A program made the translations under genes and the position numbers. Under the pieces are notes generated by a model that had not been told where the DNA came from, ran no database searches, and saw nothing but the letters and a program-made list of their open reading frames with translations. Below, piece by piece: positions 1-8,286 of a stretch of 64,000 nt of DNA; positions within the stretch are counted from its first letter, which is position 1; the number at the start of each line of letters is the position of its first letter. The DNA is from Leifsonia xyli (lineage in GTDB: Bacteria > Actinomycetota > Actinomycetes > Actinomycetales > Microbacteriaceae), in contig QFQR01000003.1 in assembly GCA_003243275.1 (NCBI GenBank), positions 488,258 through 552,257 of the forward strand, given 5' to 3'.

Positions 1-1
1 C

Positions 2-163
2 GAGCTGCCGAAGGGTGCGACGCTCGTCTCCGACCCGGAGACGCTCGTCGTGAACGTCACCGCCCCCGCCAAGGTCGACCTGGGCGAGGAGGCCGACGAG
101 GCTGCTGAGGGCGAGGCCGCTCCGGCCGCCGAGGCTCCCGCCGCCGAGGAAGCCGCCGAGTAG
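2..163 (+). CDS. rplY: 50S ribosomal protein L25/general stress protein Ctc, C-terminal part
   Basis: The last 53 codons of a gene that begins before the window. The peptide starts ELPKGATLVSDPETLVVNVTA and ends in a low-complexity tail rich in Ala and Glu (EEAAE, then TAG). The segment with the LVSDPETLVVNV strand followed by an acidic Ala/Glu tail is typical of the C-terminal TL5 domain of the long actinobacterial L25/Ctc proteins, which bind 5S rRNA in the large ribosomal subunit. The next gene is pth, and rplY-pth is a common actinobacterial order, which supports the call. Only the C-terminus is visible, so the identity rests on this short stretch plus context. Confidence 0.8.
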   Translation, partial: ELPKGATLVSDPETLVVNVTAPAKVDLGEEADEAAEGEAAPAAEAPAAEEAAE

Positions 164-192
164 GCTCGCTATCCCGCTGCTCGAGTAGCGAT

Positions 193-291
193 CCCGCTGC
201 TTGGTGCGGGTCACGATCCGATCAGCCCCCACCCGCTGATTGGTGTGGGTCACGATCCGATCCGCCCCCACCCGCTGGTTGAGTAGGGTCA
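193..291. repeat. 39-bp tandem repeat, about 2.5 units, before pth
   Basis: Units begin with CCCGCTG at 193, 232 and 271, so the period is 39 bp. The first two units differ at a few positions and share GGGTCACGATCCGATC followed by a C-rich run. The third unit runs into the GGTTGAGTA palindrome that holds the pth start codon. No gene is seen between rplY and pth. Confidence 0.85.
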
Positions 292-313
292 CAGAGTGAC
301 CCGTATCGAAACC
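277..313. repeat. Family D palindrome overlapping the pth start codon
   Basis: GGTTGAGTA, then GGGTCAC-aga-GTGACCC, then GTATCGAAACC. The outer arms match the elements at 34174 and 26120, while the inner stem has a different but still self-complementary sequence. The GTG start of pth (296) is the first three bases of the right half of the inner stem, so the element would supply the start codon and about six codons of pth. Confidence 0.75.
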
Positions 314-895
314 CGCGACACCTGGCTGGTAGCCGGGCTCGGGAATCCCGGGCCCGGCTACGCCGCCCACCGCCACAATGTCGGCCAGATGGCTCTCGAC
401 GTGCTCGCCGAGCGTGTCGGCGCGCGTTTCACCCGGCACAAGACGAACACCCTGCTCGCCGAGGGCCGGCTCGGCCCCGGCCTCCCGAAGCTCGTGTTCG
501 TGAAGCCGCTGTCGTTCATGAACCTCTCGGGCGGACCGGTCTCCTCCGCCGCCAAGTTCTTCAGCCTGGGCGCCGATCGCGTGATCGTGCTGCACGACGA
601 GCTCGACATCCCGTTCGACACGGTGAAGTTGAAGGTCGGCGGCGGCCACGGTGGCCACAACGGTCTCCGCGACATCCAGTCCGCTCTCGGCACGCCCGAC
701 TTCGCGCGCGTGCGCATCGGCATCGGCCGCCCGCCCGGCCGGCAGGACGCGGCCGACTTCGTGCTCGCGCCGTTCACCAAGACGGAGCGCGAGGCACTCC
801 CGTCGCTGCTCTCGGATGCGGCCGACGCCACCGAAGACCTCGTGCGCGAGGGCCTGCTCGCCGCCCAGCAGCGCTGGCACGCCCCCCGCGCCTGA
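296..895 (+). CDS. pth: Peptidyl-tRNA hydrolase
   Basis: Releases tRNA from peptidyl-tRNA that has dropped off the ribosome; cytoplasmic and normally essential. The 199-residue length is usual. The N-terminal signature WLVAGLGNPGPGYAAHRHNVG is present with the catalytic His at residue 27, the conserved Asn 28, and the FMNLSGG and HDELDIPF motifs, the latter with the catalytic Asp. The GGGHGGHNGLRDI loop is intact. No other plausible start lies between GTG 296 and the conserved WLVAGLGNPG block, so GTG 296 is used although it lies inside a repeat element; residues 2-7 (TRIETR) come from that element. It follows rplY and precedes mfd, both in the same direction. Confidence 0.96.
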   Translation: MTRIETRDTWLVAGLGNPGPGYAAHRHNVGQMALDVLAERVGARFTRHKTNTLLAEGRLGPGLPKLVFVKPLSFMNLSGGPVSSAAKFFSLGADRVIVLHDELDIPFDTVKLKVGGGHGGHNGLRDIQSALGTPDFARVRIGIGRPPGRQDAADFVLAPFTKTEREALPSLLSDAADATEDLVREGLLAAQQRWHAPRA

Positions 896-951
896 CCCCG
901 CCCCGCCGCCCTCCCGCGCCTACCCCACCCCACCCCTGCACCCCATCCCAG

Positions 952-1038
952 GTCGAAAATGCAGGAGACCGGGCGGCACTCGCTCGCCGGCGCGGGCGCG
1001 TGCTGCGCGACTCGCCCGGGTTCTCCTGCATTTTCGAC
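952..1038. repeat. Family B element, 87 bp (copy 1 of 4)
   Basis: Terminal inverted repeats GTCGAAAATGCAGGAGA (left) and its exact reverse complement (right) enclose a 53-bp GC-rich core. Total length is 87 bp, as in the copies at 11412, 40141 and 59512. Read from the right end, the core starts ACCCGGGCG, like copy 2, so this copy is probably in the opposite orientation. Confidence 0.9.
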
Positions 1039-1098
1039 GCACGACGCACGACGCACGACGCACGACGCACGACGCACGACGGGCGACGGGCGACGGGC
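1036..1098. repeat. 7-bp tandem array, 9 units, upstream of mfd
   Basis: Six perfect copies of GACGCAC (1036-1077) followed by three of GACGGGC (1078-1098). It begins inside the last bases of the family B element and ends 30 bp before the mfd start. A 7-bp unit is likely to vary in copy number. In frame with mfd it would encode a repetitive Arg/Thr/His extension, which is not a plausible part of the protein. Confidence 0.9.
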
Positions 1099-1128
1099 GA
1101 CGGAGGGCACCCGCGTAAACTCGAGCGA

Positions 1129-4100
1129 GTGGGACTCGCCTCGCTGATTCCGGTGCTGGCGCGCGCCCATACCCTGCGGGAGGCGCTCGCCGAAGCCCGC
1201 ACGGATGCCGACCTCTCGGCGGTCGAGGGACTGCGGGTGCCGCTGTTGGCGGGGCTGCTCGACCACCGCACCCGAGCCGCGGGCACGGGGCAGGCGCTGC
1301 TCGCCATCGTCGCCACGAGTCGTGAGGCGGAGGCGGTGGCGGCGTCGTTCGGGGCATGGGCCCCCGACGCGCTCGTGCTGCCGTTCCCCGCCTGGGAGAC
1401 CCTCCCGCACGAACGCCTGAGCCCGTCGGCAGAGACCGTCGGGCGGCGCCTTCGCAGCCTTCGCAGCCTCCGCCGCTGGCAGGACGGCCCGCGCGAGACG
1501 CCCCTCGTGCTCGTCGCATCCGTCCGCGCCGCGCTCCAGCCGCTCGCCCCCGGCCTCGATCTGCACGAACCCGTCACCCTCGAGGCGGGCCGGCGCGGCT
1601 ACGACCTCGCCGCCCTCGGCATCCGCCTCGCCGAGCACGCCTACGCGCGCGTCGACCTCGTGACCCGGCGCGGCGAGTTCGCGATGCGCGGCGGCATCCT
1701 CGACGTCTTCCCGCCCGATGCCGAGCATCCGGTGCGCGCCGACTTCTTCGGCGACGAGCTCGAGCAGCTGCGCGCCTTCTCGGTCGCCGACCAGCGCTCG
1801 CTGCCCGGCGAGCTCGGGCCGGTCGAGCTCGGGCCCGCGCGCGAGCTGCTCATCACGGATGCGGTGCGCGCCCGCGCCAACGAACTGCAGCACGAGTACG
1901 AGGCGATCGGCCCGATGCTCGCGAAGATCGCGGAGGGCATCCCCGTCGAGGGCATGGAGTCGCTCACCCCCGCGCTCGTCGGCCGGCTCGTGCCGCTCAC
2001 CGACTACCTGCCCGCGGATGCCGCGGTCGCCGTGCTCTCGCCCGAGCGGGTCGCGACGCGGGCGCTCAGCCTCGCCGAGACGAACCGCGAGTTCCTGGAG
2101 GCGGCCTGGAGCGCCGCGACGGCGGGCGGAAAAGCCCCGATCGACCTGCAGGCGAGCCTCGACACGGGCGACTTCCTCACCGTCTCGGGGCTGCGCGCCG
2201 CCGCCCGCCCCCGCAACTGGTGGACGGTGAGCCCTTTCGACGCAGGCGACGACGAGGTCACGCGCGTCGAGGGTCGCGCCGTCCCGAGCTTCGCGGGCAG
2301 CGCCGAGGGGGCGGTCGGCCACGTCGCGTCGCTCCTCAAGGGGGAGTGGTCGGTCGCGATCGCCGCCGCGGGGGCCGGCCTCGTCGACCGCGCGGCCCAG
2401 GTGCTCGCCGAGCACGAGGTCGCAGCCCGGGTCGTGGATGCCGTGCCCGCCGACCCGGAGCCGGGCGTCGCCTACCTCGTCACGGCATCCGTCGAGGCGG
2501 GCTTCGAGCAGGACGAGGCGCGCTTCGCACTGCTCTCCGAGGCCGAGTTCTACGGGCGCGCGGCCGGCATCGACTCGCGCCAGCCGAAGAAGCTCGCCAG
2601 CCGTCGCCGCAGCGTCGTCGACCCGCTGCAGCTGAAGCCAGGCGACGCGGTGGTGCACGAGACACACGGCATCGGTCGGTTCGTCGAACTGGTCACGCGC
2701 GAGGTCGCGGGCGGCGCTCGCGTCTCGCGCGGCCCGCTCGGCACCCAGCACGAGAAGGTCACCCGCGAATACCTGGTGCTCGAGTACGCGCCCAGCAAGC
2801 GCGGCCAGCCGGGCGACCGGCTCTACGTTCCCACCGACCAGCTCGACCAGCTCTCCCGCTACGTCGGCGGCGAGAACCCGGCGCTGTCGAAGATGGGCGG
2901 ATCCGACTGGGCAGCCGCCAAGGGCAAGGCGCGCAAGGCGGTGCGCGACATCGCCGTCGAGCTCGTCAAGCTCTACAGCGCGCGGATGGCGAGCCCCGGT
3001 TTCGCCTTCGGCCCCGACACCCCTTGGCAGCGGGAGCTCGAGGAGGCGTTCCCCTTCGCCGAGACCCCCGACCAGTTGCAGACCATCGACGAGGTGAAGG
3101 CCGACATGGAGCGGCCCATCCCGATGGACCGTCTCATCTCGGGCGACGTCGGCTACGGCAAGACGGAGATCGCGGTGCGCGCCGCCTTCAAGGCCGTGCA
3201 GGACGGCAAGCAGGTGGCGATGCTGGTGCCGACGACGCTGCTCGTGCGGCAGCACCTGGAGACCTTCCAGGAGCGCTTCGCGGGTTTCCCCGTGCACCTG
3301 CGGCCGCTCAGCCGCTTCCAGACCGAGAAGGAGTCGAAGGACACCATCGACGGGCTGGAACGCGGCGAGGTGGATGTCGTGATCGGCACCCACCGGCTGC
3401 TGTCCGACCAGGTGCGCTTCAAGGATCTGGGGCTCGTCATCATCGACGAGGAGCAGCGCTTCGGCGTCGAGCACAAGGACCAGCTGAAGAAGCTGAAGAC
3501 CAACGTCGACATCCTCGCGATGAGCGCGACCCCCATCCCGCGCACGCTCGAGATGGCGGTCACCGGCATCCGCGAGATGTCGACGCTCGCGACGCCGCCG
3601 GAGGACCGGCATCCGATCCTCACCTTCGTGGGGCCGCGATCCGACAAGCAGATCACGGCCGCGATCCGGCGCGAGCTGCTGCGCGAGGGGCAGGTCTTCT
3701 TCGTGCACAACCGGGTGTCGTCGATCAACCGGGTCGCCGCCGAGCTGGCCGAGCTGGTGCCGGAGGCGCGCATCGCCGTCGCCCACGGCAAGCTCACCGA
3801 GCACCAGCTGGAGCAGGTGATCGTCGACTTCTGGGAGCGCCGCTTCGACGTGCTCGTGACGACGACGATCATCGAGACCGGCATCGACATCGCCAACGCC
3901 AACACCCTCATCATCGACGCGGCCGACAAATACGGCCTCAGCCAGCTGCACCAGATCCGCGGACGTGTGGGGCGCGGTCGCGAGCGCGCCTACGCCTACT
4001 TCCTCTTCGACGGCGAGAAGCCGCTCACCGAGACCGCGCAGGATCGGCTGGAGACGATCGCGGCCAACAACGAGCTCGGCGGCGGCATGCAGATCGCCCT

Positions 4101-4686
4101 CAAGGACCTCGAGATCCGGGGGGCGGGCAACCTGCTGGGTGGGGAGCAGTCGGGCCACATCGCGGGGGTCGGCTTCGACCTCTACCTGCGGATGATCGGC
4201 GAGGCGGTGTCGGCGTTCCGGGGCGACGTGGCCGAGGGGCAGACCGAGCTGCGGCTCGAACTGCCGGTGGATGCGCGCATCCCGGAGGACTACATCGAGT
4301 CGGAGCGGCTGCGGCTCGAGGCCTACCAGAAGCTGTCGACGGCGGCCGCGCCGCTCTCGCCCGACGACGCGCTCGACCGGGTCGTCGAGGAGCTCACCGA
4401 CCGCTACGGCGAGCTGCCGGATGCCGTGCAACAGCTCGTCGCCGTGTCGCGGCTGCGGCGGGTGGCGCAGAAGGCGGGGCTCGGGGAGGTCGTCGCGATG
4501 GGCGGACGGATGCGGCTCGCGCCGCTCGACCCGCCCGACTCGATCCAGGTGCGGCTCACCCGCATGTACCCGGGGGTCAAGTTCTTCGCGGCGCAGCACG
4601 CGGTCAACGTGCCGATGCCGGAGGGGGCCACGGATGCGGAACTCATCGCCTGGGTCGGCCAACTCCTGACGGCCGCGACCTCGTAG
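1129..4686 (+). CDS. mfd: Transcription-repair coupling factor
   Basis: ATP-dependent translocase that removes RNA polymerase stalled at DNA damage and recruits UvrA. The 1185 residues have the full layout: an N-terminal UvrB-like module, the CarD-like RNA polymerase-interacting domain near residue 502 (LKPGDAVVHETHGIGRFVEL), helicase Walker A GDVGYGKTE near 672, DEEQ box IIDEEQRFGV near 772, and the translocation motif HQIRGRVGRGRERAYAYF. The C-terminal autoinhibitory domain is complete. GTG 1129 (VGLASLIPVLARAHTLREAL) is chosen because upstream sequence in the same frame is the 7-bp repeat and a family B element. A family D element follows the stop. Confidence 0.96.
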   Translation: MGLASLIPVLARAHTLREALAEARTDADLSAVEGLRVPLLAGLLDHRTRAAGTGQALLAIVATSREAEAVAASFGAWAPDALVLPFPAWETLPHERLSPSAETVGRRLRSLRSLRRWQDGPRETPLVLVASVRAALQPLAPGLDLHEPVTLEAGRRGYDLAALGIRLAEHAYARVDLVTRRGEFAMRGGILDVFPPDAEHPVRADFFGDELEQLRAFSVADQRSLPGELGPVELGPARELLITDAVRARANELQHEYEAIGPMLAKIAEGIPVEGMESLTPALVGRLVPLTDYLPADAAVAVLSPERVATRALSLAETNREFLEAAWSAATAGGKAPIDLQASLDTGDFLTVSGLRAAARPRNWWTVSPFDAGDDEVTRVEGRAVPSFAGSAEGAVGHVASLLKGEWSVAIAAAGAGLVDRAAQVLAEHEVAARVVDAVPADPEPGVAYLVTASVEAGFEQDEARFALLSEAEFYGRAAGIDSRQPKKLASRRRSVVDPLQLKPGDAVVHETHGIGRFVELVTREVAGGARVSRGPLGTQHEKVTREYLVLEYAPSKRGQPGDRLYVPTDQLDQLSRYVGGENPALSKMGGSDWAAAKGKARKAVRDIAVELVKLYSARMASPGFAFGPDTPWQRELEEAFPFAETPDQLQTIDEVKADMERPIPMDRLISGDVGYGKTEIAVRAAFKAVQDGKQVAMLVPTTLLVRQHLETFQERFAGFPVHLRPLSRFQTEKESKDTIDGLERGEVDVVIGTHRLLSDQVRFKDLGLVIIDEEQRFGVEHKDQLKKLKTNVDILAMSATPIPRTLEMAVTGIREMSTLATPPEDRHPILTFVGPRSDKQITAAIRRELLREGQVFFVHNRVSSINRVAAELAELVPEARIAVAHGKLTEHQLEQVIVDFWERRFDVLVTTTIIETGIDIANANTLIIDAADKYGLSQLHQIRGRVGRGRERAYAYFLFDGEKPLTETAQDRLETIAANNELGGGMQIALKDLEIRGAGNLLGGEQSGHIAGVGFDLYLRMIGEAVSAFRGDVAEGQTELRLELPVDARIPEDYIESERLRLEAYQKLSTAAAPLSPDDALDRVVEELTDRYGELPDAVQQLVAVSRLRRVAQKAGLGEVVAMGGRMRLAPLDPPDSIQVRLTRMYPGVKFFAAQHAVNVPMPEGATDAELIAWVGQLLTAATS

Positions 4687-4735
4687 GTGATCGAGGAGCG
4701 CCGCCGCAGGCGACGCGTCTCGAGATCACCGGGAG
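4686..4735. repeat. Family D palindrome after mfd
   Basis: GGTGATCGAG...CTCGAGATCACC with an inner GCCG/GGCG pairing, followed by CGGGAG. The same CCGGGAG tail follows the element at 22139. The tail lies 12 nt before the next start codon and may act as a weak ribosome binding site. Confidence 0.7.
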
Positions 4736-4747
4736 TACGGTGACCCC

Positions 4748-5167
4748 ATGCTGTACGAGCACCTGGGGCAGGGCCCGCGCGTCGACCCGAGCGCCGTGGT
4801 GGCGCCGACCGCGGTCGTCTCGGGCGACGTCACGATCGGTCCCGGATGCCAGATCCTGCACGGCGCCGTCATCACGGCCGAGGGCGGCCCGATCACGATC
4901 GGCGCCCGCAGCGAGGTGCGCATCAACGCGGTGGTGCACCTGCGCACGGTGCTGCCGGAGGGTTCGACCGTGCCGATCGCGTGGGTCGCGGTGGGTGACC
5001 CGGCCGAGATCCTCAGCCCCGACCGGCACGAGGAGATCTGGGCCATCCAGCAGGGGCTCGACTTCCCCGGCTACGTGTTCGGGCTCGACCGTGCCACGCC
5101 CGATCTCATGGTGCAGCTCACCGAGCGCTACGCGCGCCACCTCGCCCGGCACGCCGACGATCGCTGA
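4748..5167 (+). CDS. Gamma-carbonic anhydrase-like hexapeptide protein, apparently internally shortened
   Basis: The 139-residue protein has left-handed beta-helix repeats (VAPTAVVSGDVTIGPGCQILHGAVI) and the C-terminal stretch INAVVHLRTVLPEGSTVPIAWVAVGDPAEIL, HEEIWAIQ, LDFPGYVFGL known from actinobacterial gamma-carbonic-anhydrase-family proteins. From what I know of the family, relatives are about 170-200 residues and carry several more hexapeptide turns, including the metal-binding histidines, between the GPITIG and ARSEVRIN segments. Here these segments are joined directly, so the central turns and probably the metal site are absent while the reading frame is kept. The last two codons and the stop lie in the palindrome at 5161. 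Catalytic activity is doubtful. Confidence 0.75.
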   Translation: MLYEHLGQGPRVDPSAVVAPTAVVSGDVTIGPGCQILHGAVITAEGGPITIGARSEVRINAVVHLRTVLPEGSTVPIAWVAVGDPAEILSPDRHEEIWAIQQGLDFPGYVFGLDRATPDLMVQLTERYARHLARHADDR

Positions 5168-5225
5168 GTGGTCGGTACTTGGCCTCAAAACCCGGGAATG
5201 AGGCCAGAAACCGACCACTCAGCGA
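5161..5225. repeat. Family A palindrome (copy 1 of 3)
   Basis: Arms TCGCTGAGTGGTCGGT and ACCGACCACTCAGCGA, 65 bp overall, with a partly complementary core (TTGGCCTCA/TGAGGCCAG). The TGA in the left arm is the stop codon of the hexapeptide protein. The element separates that gene from a convergent CPBP protease gene and could form a bidirectional terminator hairpin, although there is no T-tract. Confidence 0.9.
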
Positions 5226-5245
5226 TCGGAGGCTCGGGAATCCGC

Positions 5246-6028
5246 TCACGCGCGTTTGCCCCACACCTTGCCGATCACGAGCGGCAGCAGCACGAGCGAG
5301 CGCAGGTCGACGAGCGCGTGCACCACGATCGGCAGCACGATCGACCCCGACACGAGGTAGAGGGCGACGAACACCACGCCGAGCACGGTCGCGGTGAGCA
5401 TCCCGACCCACTTCTGGTACAGGTGCAGTGCGCCGAACAATACCGTCGCGAGAGCGAAGGCGAGCGGACCGTTCGGCCAGATGCCGAACAGCAGCGCGGG
5501 CAGCGCGAGCCGGAACATGAGCTCCTCGAAGACCCCAGCCGAGAGCGCGAGGCCCGCCCCGTAGGGCAGCTCGCCGCGGGTGCGCGGCAGCAGCGCGCCG
5601 ATGTCGCCGAGCTTCGGCACCTCATCCGGATCGGTGTTCCGAAGCAGCACGATCGGCAACACGAGCGCCACGACCGCGCCCACTCCGAGGCCGATCGCGA
5701 GGCCGCCTCCGAACGAGGTGCCCTGGAAGAAGTCGCGGGATGCGGCGATCGGCACCCAGCTCTGCGCGTCGGCGAGGGCCTGCGGCACGTACTCCCACGC
5801 CGCGAGCAGCAGCGCCGCCGAGAGCCCGCCGAACACGAGCACCGACTCGACGAGCCAGCGCCGCATGACCTTCTGCCGCGCCGCGGTCGCGTGCATCCGC
5901 GTGAACTGGGCGTACTCGCGCCGCTCGCGGGTGACCGCACGCCACACCAGCAGCGCCGCCACCACCAGCAGCAGGGCGAGCAGCTGGAGGTTCACCGTGT
6001 CATTCTGCCGGAGCACACCGTCGTCCAC
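5246..6028 (-). CDS. CPBP-family intramembrane metalloprotease (Abi/Rce1-like)
   Basis: A 260-residue polytopic membrane protein with about seven hydrophobic segments. It has the three CPBP motifs: EELMFR near residue 170 (the diacidic EExxxR motif), FGALH near 200, and the last HALVDLRS motif with a His. Family members cleave prenylated or membrane-bound substrates; many bacterial ones protect against bacteriocins or act in signalling. The substrate is unknown. The start could also be the GTG at 5995 (VNLQLLALLL), which removes 11 polar residues. It is divergent from the drug exporter at 6064, with only 35 bp between the two assigned starts. Confidence 0.85.
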   Translation of the reverse strand: MDDGVLRQNDTVNLQLLALLLVVAALLVWRAVTRERREYAQFTRMHATAARQKVMRRWLVESVLVFGGLSAALLLAAWEYVPQALADAQSWVPIAASRDFFQGTSFGGGLAIGLGVGAVVALVLPIVLLRNTDPDEVPKLGDIGALLPRTRGELPYGAGLALSAGVFEELMFRLALPALLFGIWPNGPLAFALATVLFGALHLYQKWVGMLTATVLGVVFVALYLVSGSIVLPIVVHALVDLRSLVLLPLVIGKVWGKRA

Positions 6029-6063
6029 CGCGGGAATGCCCGCTCCCGATTCCGGCTTGAACC

Positions 6064-7521
6064 ATGACGATGACGAGAAACGACATCGGACTGCGGTCCG
6101 AGCGGGGGCCGGTGTTGCTCGCGGTCATGGTGGCGACGGCGGTGGTCGCGATCGACGCGACGGTGCTGGCGACGGCGGTTCCCGCCGTCGTCGCGGACGT
6201 CGGCGGTTTCGCCCAGTTCCCGTGGCTGTTCTCGGTGTACCTGCTCGCCCAGTCGGTCACCGTCCCGGTGTACGCGAAGCTCGCCGACACCATCGGGCGC
6301 AAGCGCATCCTCCTGTTCGGCCTCGCCGTGTTCCTCGTCGCCTCGATCCTGTGCGCGGCGGCGTGGGACATGCCGAGCCTCATCGCGTTCCGCGCGCTGC
6401 AGGGCGTCGGTGCCGGCGCGATCCTGCCGATCACCATCACGATCATCGGTGACATCTACACCCTCGAGGAGCGCGCCCGCGTGCAGGGCTACATCGCGAG
6501 CGTCTGGGGGGCTGCCGCGGTCGCCGGCCCCGCGCTCGGCGGGCTCTTCGCGACGTGGGGGCAATGGCGCGGCATCTTCCTCATCAACATCCCGTTGTGT
6601 GCGATCGCGATCTGGTTCATCGCGCGCTCTTATCACGAGCGTCTGGAGAAGCGCGCGCACCGCATCGACTACGCGGGCGCGGCGCTGCTGACGCTGTCGT
6701 TGACGCTGCTGCTGCTCGGCGTGCTCGAGGGGGGCAACGCGTGGGAGTGGGCCTCGCCGGTGTCATTCACCGTGTTCGGTGCGGGGCTGGCGCTGCTCGT
6801 GGCGTTCGTGCTCGTGGAGCGGCGGGTCAGCGAACCGGTGCTCCCGCTGTGGGTGTTCCAGCGTCCGCTGCTGCGTGCGACCAACCTCGTGAGCCTGACG
6901 CTCGGCGCCGCGCTCATCGGCCTCACCGCGTTCGTGCCCACCTATCTGGTGGTCGGGACGGATGCGTCCCCGCTGCTGGTGGGGCTCGCGCTGGCGACGC
7001 TGTTGGTCGGGTGGACGATCACCGCGACCGTGTCGGGGCGCTTCTACCTGCGGCTGGGGTTCCGTGCGACGGCGGTCATCGGCGGCGGCGTCTCCCTGCT
7101 CGGCACGGTGGGGCTGGTGATTCTCGGACCGTTCCCCTCGATCGCGGCGGTCGCCGCGGTGTCGTTCCTGATCGGGCTCGGCTTCGGCCTCGCGGCGGTG
7201 CCGAGTCTCGTGGCGGCGCAGTCGAGCGTCGGATGGGATGAGCGCGGCGTGGTCACGGGGGCCAACATGTTCTCGCGGTCGATCGGGCAGGCGGTGGGTG
7301 CCGCCGTGCTCGGCGCGATCGCCAACGGGGTGATCGCTTCGCGGGGTGGCGATGAGACCGATCCGGCGACGATCATCGCGGCGACGACGGCGGTGTTCAT
7401 CGGCGCGGCGGTCATCGCGCTGCTCATGCTGCTCGCGGGCCTCGGGATCCCCCGCGGCCGCGGCGCTGCCGCATCCGCTCCCGCTGCCCCAGCCGACCCC
7501 GCGACCCCCGCCGCCAGCTGA
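6064..7521 (+). CDS. MFS drug efflux transporter, DHA2 (EmrB/QacA) family, 14 TM
   Basis: Proton-coupled efflux pump of the inner membrane. The 485 residues hold 14 hydrophobic segments. DHA2 marks are motif D1 at the start of TM1 (VAIDATVLATAVPAVVADV), motif A AKLADTIGRKRIL in loop 2-3, the RALQGVGAGAILPITITIIGDIY region, and motif C (GAAAVAGPALGGLFATWGQWRGIFLINIP). The C-terminus is a Pro/Ala-rich tail. No regulator is next to it; the divergent CPBP protease gene shares the short promoter region. The substrate cannot be read from the sequence. Confidence 0.92.
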   Translation: MTMTRNDIGLRSERGPVLLAVMVATAVVAIDATVLATAVPAVVADVGGFAQFPWLFSVYLLAQSVTVPVYAKLADTIGRKRILLFGLAVFLVASILCAAAWDMPSLIAFRALQGVGAGAILPITITIIGDIYTLEERARVQGYIASVWGAAAVAGPALGGLFATWGQWRGIFLINIPLCAIAIWFIARSYHERLEKRAHRIDYAGAALLTLSLTLLLLGVLEGGNAWEWASPVSFTVFGAGLALLVAFVLVERRVSEPVLPLWVFQRPLLRATNLVSLTLGAALIGLTAFVPTYLVVGTDASPLLVGLALATLLVGWTITATVSGRFYLRLGFRATAVIGGGVSLLGTVGLVILGPFPSIAAVAAVSFLIGLGFGLAAVPSLVAAQSSVGWDERGVVTGANMFSRSIGQAVGAAVLGAIANGVIASRGGDETDPATIIAATTAVFIGAAVIALLMLLAGLGIPRGRGAAASAPAAPADPATPAAS

Positions 7522-7527
7522 GCCCCA

Positions 7528-7594
7528 TTCGCTGAGTGGTCGGTTTTCGGCCCCATTCTCGGGTTTTGCCTTCGATTCCCGACCAGTCAGCGAA
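7528..7594. repeat. Family A palindrome (copy 2 of 3)
   Basis: Arms TTCGCTGAGTGGTCGG and CCGACCAGTCAGCGAA with one mismatch, 67 bp, between the drug exporter and mazG. The core is only weakly complementary. Confidence 0.85.
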
Positions 7595-7614
7595 GGGGGC
7601 GTGAGGATAGGGGC

Positions 7615-8286
7615 ATGACCGCACCCGCCGCATCCGGCCCCGTCGTGCCGACCACACCGCATCCGAAGCTCGAGGAGCTCGTGGCGGTGCTCGAGTACCT
7701 GCGCGCGCCCGGCGGATGCGCCTGGGACCGCGAGCAGACCCACGCCTCGCTCGTGCAGTACCTCGTCGAGGAGACCTACGAACTGGTCGACGCGATCGAG
7801 GCGGGCGACGATGCGGAGCTCGTCGAGGAGCTCGGCGACGTGCTCTACCAGGTGATCTTCCACTCCGACATCGCCGCGGAGCAGGGCCGTTTCACGCTCG
7901 ACGACGTCGCCGCCCACATGACCGCGAAGATGGTCGGCCGGCATCCGCACGTGTTCGGTGACGCCGTCGCCGACACCCCGGATGCCGTGATGGCGCGGTG
8001 GGACGAGCTCAAGCGCGTCGAGAAGCCGAGCCGGGCGAGTGTGCTCGACGGCATCCCGCAGGCGATGCCGGCCCTCGCGCTCGCCGCGAAGCTCGTCGGG
8101 CGCGCCGAGAAGGTGGGGCTGTCGCCGGTCGCCGCGGATGCCGTGCCGGCCACGGAGGCCGAGCTCGGCGACGAGCTGCTCGCCACCGTCGTCGCGGCGC
8201 GCGCCGCGGGCCTGGACGCCGAGCGCGCGCTCCGCGACGCCCTCCGCCGCCTGCAGGACGACATCCGCGCCGCCGAGCGGGCCTGA
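7615..8286 (+). CDS. mazG: MazG-family nucleoside triphosphate pyrophosphohydrolase
   Basis: Hydrolyses NTPs or dNTPs to monophosphate and pyrophosphate as a housekeeping function. The 223 residues include the MazG core with LRAPGGCAWDREQTHASLVQYLVEETYELVDAI and EELGDVLYQVIFHS, whose acidic residues bind Mg2+. It is of the single-domain-plus-tail type; the C-terminal half contains a second, degenerate helical repeat. The TGA stop (8284-8286) lies in the left arm of a palindrome shared with the convergent gene. The mazG-eno region association is common in actinobacteria; here eno is 3.3 kb further on. Confidence 0.93.
   Translation: MTAPAASGPVVPTTPHPKLEELVAVLEYLRAPGGCAWDREQTHASLVQYLVEETYELVDAIEAGDDAELVEELGDVLYQVIFHSDIAAEQGRFTLDDVAAHMTAKMVGRHPHVFGDAVADTPDAVMARWDELKRVEKPSRASVLDGIPQAMPALALAAKLVGRAEKVGLSPVAADAVPATEAELGDELLATVVAARAAGLDAERALRDALRRLQDDIRAAERA

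Noticed and set aside
952..1038. Insertion sequence or integron attachment site
   Set aside because: Ends are inverted repeats, but there is no transposase or integrase gene in the window and no target duplication; it can at most be a non-autonomous element.
1000..1128. Upstream extension of mfd from ATG 1000
   Set aside because: It would be encoded by the end of a palindromic element and the 7-bp array (ARRTTHDARRTTHD), which is not part of the family; GTG 1129 begins the conserved protein.
358..4662. Long open frame on the minus strand opposite mfd and pth
   Set aside because: It is the mirror of GC-rich codons of mfd; its product is a low-complexity Arg/Leu/Glu/Asp/His protein without domains, and mfd is complete and certain.
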